Assembly (NCBI RefSeq): GCF_024868665.1
Contig: NC_079907.1
Coordinates: forward strand, 16,527,093-16,591,092
Origin: Triplophysa rosa
Taxonomy: Eukaryota; Chordata; Actinopteri; Cypriniformes; Nemacheilidae
DNA: 64,000 nucleotides
Reading direction: 5' to 3'
In this document: piece by piece, positions 39,201 through 46,700 of the stretch
Position numbering within the stretch: the first letter of the stretch is position 1
Layout of the letters: each line of letters begins with the position of its first letter
The notes under the pieces: model-generated
Database searches by the model: none
Seen by the model: the letters and a program-made list of their open reading frames with translations, nothing else
Told to the model about the DNA's origin: nothing
Translations under genes and position numbers: made by a program

Positions 39201-40734
39201 ATTTTCCAGGATCTCTGTATGAAAACGGCTTTACTGAAATGCCATGTAATATCCAGTGCCTTTTGTGCATTTGTATGGAGAACACATTAATTTGTACAAT
39301 TAGCTTAAATTCATTTTTATTTGGCAATTTTATATTTTGCTTCATACTTTTTTCATCGAAGAGAAAGGTTGTGTTGCCTCCGTTGCGTTCTTATTGCCCC
39401 CGTTGTTTTTTATTTGCCAATAAATAAATGAAATAAACTGTATTTTAAAGCTGTCCTATGTGTCATTTAAAAGACAGCAATATATACATAATTATTATAA
39501 CAATATTGATTTATTTAGCACCAGGAAAAATGGAGACGTATATCGTATAACACGCTATACTGAGAGCACTGCCACAGCCCTTATTATTACTACAGTAAAT
39601 TGATTATCTGCAGTTGTATACCAATATTTACTATGGTAAGGTTCGAAAACACAAATTTTACTAGGCCTACATCGTTTACTTTTGGGGTTGCTGTGTTAAT
39701 TTGAGAATATATTGTGTGCACAAGATCATAGTCAAAGGATCGACATCCTTTGTTGTGGCCAGTGTTGGGTAAGTTACTCTGAAAAAGTAATTAATTACTA
39801 GTTACTAATTACATATTCAAACGCGCTGAGTGTGCGGCGCGAACTAGCTGCTTACCCATGCAGTATCGGGGAAACAGATTATATTTTATCGAATGCCAAA
39901 ATTGGAATTTATCACTTTGATACATAAAGACAATAAAACGGCTGGCTTGCAGCAGACCAAATCAGTCCCCAGTCACCGGGATTGTCCACCCCAGTCCGTG
40001 CACGCTGTTATCAAGTCATAAACGTTTCAGTCGTTTGTTACTAACATATGGACAATGCATATAAACACAAGCAATCATTACTGAGTAGTATAAGACTCCA
40101 TATGTGGATTTAAAAATATTTGTGAAATTCTCTATATTTGCGGATCATAGTTTATTTATTCAGAATATTGCAACAATTCTGATCCCTTAGCAGGCATCTT
40201 GTTGACAGCTGCTTCTGTGTCAGTCAACATTTAATAAACATGTTTAAACTTGTGGTCAGACATGCATATGAACAACAAAGTGCAAGCCGGATTGCGGAAA
40301 TAAACTTGCCCGAGTGTGAGAGTAATAAAATAAGCTTTATGCAACTCTCCAGCTGAAACGTCCCATAGAGGAAACATTCTCGAACAGTGGAATTTGTATT
40401 GGTGTTATTATAGCAGTTATCAAAATCAGAAAAGGTATCAAGTTGATACATTTAGTTAATTTATGTATACAGCAATAAACATAATGTTGTTGTTATATAC
40501 ACATATATAGTTGTTTGAGCTCATATTGAACAATTCTAGCTACAATTAGGGGAGAAACAATAGATGATGTCTATTTAGGGCTGCTAATATCGCCCTCACT
40601 TATCACTATGTGTTGCTATCAGGTGAAACTAACATCTTTTTTTTTCTTTATTTTAAGGTTGTGTATTAAATGAAGAAAATTTCTCAATGAAATGCAGAAA
40701 GCACAAGGTATGTGGAATGTTTGTTTGGAATTAT

Positions 40735-40771
<37 letters not shown>

Positions 40772-43700
40772 GGATGTAACGGTATTGTAAATATCAAAGT
40801 ATCGAGATACTTTTTTTTCTATATTATCGTGGTCGCAAGACGATAGATCTTCCAGGCAAAGTGTAGTTTTTTCAGCCGAATGGAGCGAGTTGAGGGAAGC
40901 GGGAACTACAATTCCCATCAACCCATGCGTGCCCATCATCCTCTGCGCTCTGCTGCCGCCCGCTACAGTTCAAGTTGAGCGAAAATAGCGGATGCCGTTA
41001 GTGGCATAGAAACGGATTTACAAATTGTTGAAGCTAAAGCATATTATAAATCGGATGTGTGGAAGCATTTCGGTTTTATCGTGACAAGAAACGAGAAAGG
41101 AGAAAAGGTGACGGACAGACAAAAACCAATATGCAGACACTGCCAGACTGCGGTGAAGTACAGTTCGGGGAATACGACTAATATGAAGAGCCATTTGTTA
41201 CATCTTCACCCCGAAAAGTTTCATGAAGATACGAGGAGCAAAAAAAATAGCGGTGAGTGAAGCAGTGAATGAGGTGAGTGTTTGAGTGAAGCAGTGAATG
41301 AGGTTAGTACCTGACTGGTTGTGAGTTGTTAAAAGTTGACAAACAACTTAACCTTTTTTCATGTTAATTTTTTCATGTTTCATGTTCTCAAAAATGTTAT
41401 GTTATTAATTTTTATGTTATTATGTTAGTTCCTGTTTCTTACTGACTTTACTGTTCTTTGCACTTTAAAATTATTTAATCTAAAAATAATAAATGTGATC
41501 TTTGTTCAGTCATTGTTTAATAAACACTTATGTAGGGCTGCAACTAATGATTATTTTGATAATCGATTAGTTGGACGATTATTTTTTCGATTAATCGGAT
41601 AAAATGTGATTACATCTTTTGCTTATAATAAGTAAATCAGATATGGAAAAAGTATACACAACTGAACTCATTAGCCTTCTCCCAAAATTTTGTGAATGTC
41701 TCCATAATTAACACACCTGGTGAGTTGATTCATGTGTGTCATATTAGAAGCAACTGACAATAGTCTCTCCCAAACGTGGGAGCGAGGGGAGGGTCGGCCA
41801 AGGAAATCATTTTTTGTGCCCAAAAGTGAAATATTTGTCATTCAAATGTAGTGAAGTACAGTAAAAAGTAAACAGAAAAAGTAATACTTCAGAACAAATA
41901 CTCAAAAAGTGTACTTAAGTACAGTACTCAAGTAAATGTACTTCGTTACCCACCTCTGAACTAAATAAACCACCAAATCAGGGTATTTAGCCTAATATGT
42001 ACTTTGCAAAGTGCAAACGCCACAAATTGGGTTTTACTAATATAATCTTTAATTTTGTCATTTAAAACACCTCTCCCCTTTAAACTTTAAAACTGCGCAG
42101 CTTGAAGAGATGCATGCAGAACACGTCGGACTTTAAAACTGCGCACCTCGCGCTGCACGGAGAGATGCATGCACCGAGAGACACGTCTGACTTTAAAACT
42201 GCGCAACTTGTGCCGCACGGAGACGCATCCACGGAGAGACACGTCTGACTTTAAAACTGCGTACCTCGCGCTGCACGGAGAGACACGTGTGACTTTCAAA
42301 CTGCGCACCTCGCGCTGCACGGAGAGATGCATGCACCGAGAGACACGTCTGACTTTAAAACTGCGCAACTTGTGCCGCACGGAGACGCATCCACGGAGAG
42401 ACACGTCTGACTTTCAAACTGCGTACCTCGTGCAGCACGGAGAGACACATGTGACTTTAAAACTGCGCACCTCGCGCTGCACGGAGAGACATGTGTGACT
42501 TTAAAATTGCGCATCTCGCGCTGCACGAAGAGACGCATCCACGGAGAACCACGTCTGACATTTAAAACTGCGCAGCTCATGCTGCACGGAGAGACACATC
42601 TAAAACGGTAATTTTAAAAGGGAAGAAGACGCGCTTGATTTGTAACTGCGCAGCTCGCAAGTGACGTCACAGACCAACTAATCGATAATGAAATTCGTTG
42701 ACAACGAATTTCATTATCGATTATTATCGATTTTATCGATTAGTTGTTGCAGCCCTACACTTATGCCACATTTTTCCAAGTCTTCATTTGTTTAGTTTTT
42801 TTCCTGCACAAAATTCAATAAATATCGTACCGTACTCTTCATATCGAGGTACTACCGTATCGTGAAATGTTGATACCGTTACATCCCTAATATATATATA
42901 TTATTAGGGGTTCTGTATATTTATACAGTGAGGGAAATAATTATTTGATCCCCTGCTGATTTTGTAAGTTTGCCTGCTTACAAAGAAATGAAGGGTCTAT
43001 AATTTTTATGGTGAGTTTATTTTAACTGATAGAGACAGAATATTTTTAAAAAATCAGGGGAAAAATGTTATATAAAAGTTATAAATTGATTTGCATTTCA
43101 GTCAGTGAAATAAGTATCATTTTGATGTTCATTGTCAGAATCGTGTTGACTTTGTGGGCAGCACTGGATGTTTCTATCTATTGTAATAGTTGTGTATGAG
43201 TCTCTTGATTGTCCTCAATGTAAAAAGAGCAATCTTTACATCATACAGTTACTGCTGGACATGAGTAAAATATCCAGAAATGCTGAAAAAGCAAAGATTG
43301 TGGAGGACCTGGGTGATTGTTTTGAAGATCAGTGGACAGTCTAATGACTCATGACACACAAGAAACCCTTAAACAACTATGACTAAACATAAAAACTGTC
43401 ATTGATTGTTTATGTAACATCATACAGTATTAAGAATCAGGGGCGTGTAAACTTTTGCCCTGGCTATTTTTAGAAATTCTGTTATTATTCTTTAGTGTGA
43501 ACTATATGTTAACATTTCTTTAGTGAAATAACTTGCTCAGGGCAGGACTAAATTAAAAACAAACCTTCATTTTCAAAAATCCTCTTATTTTTCCAAAAGT
43601 TTCTCCAGATTCTGCAAGGGGTGTGTAAACTTTTGAGCACGACTGTGTATATATATATATATTATACCCAGGGTTTCCACCCTTCTTGAAAGTGCTTGAA

Positions 43701-46700
43701 AGTATTTGAATTTCTGACATATGAATTCAAGGACTGGAAAGTATTTGAAAACAGACATAGGTACTTGAAAGTGCTTAAATTAAACAAACTAGATTTTGTT
43801 AGTTGCATCGCGCTGTTAAAAATATTGGTTAGTGTTGCCGAAGCCAGAACAAAACAACGTTGTTGATCTGGGGGAAAGCGGGAAGAACTTAAAAAAAGAG
43901 GCTTTGATCGGATGGATCGTGATCATGTGCAGTACTGCATAAATCAGTCAGAGGCGTGGAGTTATTTAACTCGCTCAATGCCAGAGAAGTGCAAATTCAA
44001 CGATGCTTGAGCTATAATAAAAATATGGTTTATCAAAGTTAAGATGTAGAGTACACCAGCAGGTTATACATCAAGCAAAACGGTTAAGATCATCGTATAC
44101 AGTCAAACATATGTTGTATTAAACCACTGCTAAATAAGTTTCTTTTCAGCTACGTTCATTTCAAGAATAATTTCATTAGTTATCATTATTCTTGTCAGTG
44201 AATGTGCCTTAAGAGTTTGAATCGTTTTTAGGATGTTAAGAAACACTGAAATGCTAGCTAGATAGCATTGGTTTAGCGAAAACAAAAACATGCTCCCAGC
44301 AGTGTTATCTGTTGGAGTAATGAACTTTTGCTGTGTGTTTGGGCAGAGGTTTGGATATTTGAGCTTGCTGTGTCTGAAGTCGCTCAGTCTTTTTTTATCA
44401 AGTTCACCATATCAGCAGTGATGGAACTAAATGTTTGAATGCTGCTGTATTCCTGCACGCTTCAGAGATCTGTATCTTTTAGAAACTGCTTTGTACCTAA
44501 ATTTGAATATAACAGTAATAATAATCATCATACAGTAATATCATATATTTTTATTTACAATTTATTTTATTAATGTCTTGAAACTTTCCAGAGCACTATT
44601 TACACAGATTGACAGATGACATTGAGCGTACATGGCGCCCTCAGGTCACCATTGATTACTTGTCACATTGAATGCTAAATAAATAAATTGAAAATAAAAA
44701 TATTCAAATGAAAGGCGAATTCCAAACAGAAGTGAACTCACCTATGTTGTACTACCTTTGAAGGGCAGAACCCTTTGAATTAAGCTCCTTGAGGGCATTC
44801 TCATCTGTTTATTATCAAAACTAATAATGCACAATCATTCAGGTACTAGTGTTGTCACCAGTAAAATTCCACGGTTCTCTGTACCAATTTCGGAAGCAAA
44901 ACACCAGTACATGCTAATTGAAACACAATTATATTAATAAAGCTCATTGTTAATATAAATGTATAGAAAGCAATGCCATTTTGTATACATGAAGTATACA
45001 AGTTAATTGTTGCTGAAACTGTTGTGTGCTCACTGGGGTCTTTCATGCTGATGAACATCCCCTCAGTCAGCTGCTGTAGAAGACAAACAGAATAAACTTC
45101 AGTAAGTCAACTGACTGAACAAACATGCATATGCAATATTAAAACAAACCTCAGTTTTTATACTGCATTTACACAAGATTACTTACATTAAGGTAACTGT
45201 ATATTAAAATAATAAATGCAACAGATATATTTTTATTTAGTTTAATTGTGGCTTTTTAAACCTAATAGAGTTATCTATCCAAGACATACACATTGCTAGT
45301 CATACAGTTAGTATGATAGTTTTCTAGCACATAGATTTCAGATAGGCCTAAATAAAATAGGTACTGTAAACCCCATCCTGTCCTCCCATTTTTTTTACCC
45401 CATTACAGTTATAAAAGCATTAAATGGTTAATAAGGACACTTCACTGGATTAGTATTGGCGCTAACAAATTAACACGCAAACAGGGACGTTTACTTTAAT
45501 TTAACCTTTAACTTAACATATGCTACAACATTCATAATGCAAACGCGAACAGAATTTGAAACTTACTGCTTGAATTGTTAACTTAAATCCGGATGTTTCC
45601 TCCTTTCACCACAAAACTCTGTTTGTTTTCTTCGTGATATGACTTTAATCTGAAGTATTTCTGTGCGCATCTCTTGTGGATCGGAGCCGCGCTTATCCGC
45701 TCATCACGTCTTATTGCGTCTATGAAAAGTTTCCGACTGACAACCTGTCAGACAGAGCATCAGTACCCGGTTGACCCGGGACGGCGGTGGTACCGGGTCT
45801 TATGAAAATTAGGTACCGACAACTTTTTTATTTTTAGGTACCGACTTGGACCCGAAGTACCGGTTCTTTTAATAACACTACCAGGTACTTGTCATTCTGA
45901 CAAGTACAATAATAATAACATATATGAGATTATATTTACAAATGATTAAACCAAATTGAATGTTTGTCTTTTTTTAAACTTTTTTCTTGCCTAAAAACCA
46001 AAAGTAAAAATGTTTTCCCTTGCAGTAGGTTTGCATTTGTTAGAAATGGTTTAATAAAATATTTTAAATCAATACATAATACATGATATAATTTGCTCTT
46101 GAGGCAAGTACCCATGTTAAAACCAGGATAATGTACAGCCAGTCGGTTGTCATCGCAAGAGAAACCCCTTCTGTGTGATACTTGTCTCCCCTTCAGTCCT
46201 TTATTCTATCATAAGCGGGCGCCTGTACTGTACAGTATCCCATACTTGCATTGGAATGTCTCCACAGTTACTATGAAAAATAAGCCAAATCACTAATTGA
46301 CCAGTGTGAATTTTCTAAATTTCTCAAAACAACGAAAAATTTTCTAAGTCTGACTATCTATTATAAGTAACTCGAGACAAGACATTTTTATACTCCACGT
46401 AGACTGTAAATCATTAAAAAAACGATGTGAAATGTAAACGTTATTGTGCTTTTTATTCAAAGAAGCTCCCTTTTGTTTATGTCTTGTCCTCTCCAATATG
46501 GCAGCATTGTTGAACCCATAACAGCAACAGGCCAAAGCCTTCAATGCGGTGTCTATTTATGTCTGTGACTGCATGTACCCTTTGCTAACACACTTCTGAA
46601 ATGGCCCTTTGTGAAGAGAGAAATCATAAAAATGGTATCCTTTTCCCAAAGTGCCCGGCGACGGCACAAAAACTGTTTTAAATTTGACCAAAATGTGCTT

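Larger units (their letters stand above)
40769..42889 (+). mobile_element. hAT element with BED-finger remnant, inserted in an AT microsatellite
   Basis: Ends TAGGGATGTAACGGTAT and ATACCGTTACATCCCTA are perfect inverted repeats over this length. The flanks are ATATATAT on both sides, which fits an 8-bp duplication but is weak evidence in an AT tract. The interior has a BED zinc-finger exon (41057-41250) and, at 41533-42757, another hAT. Confidence 0.85.

Noticed and set aside
42085..42640. CRISPR-like array or repetitive protein gene
   Set aside because: The between-repeat sequence is itself repeated, the context is a hAT interior, and frames do not persist with a sensible start.
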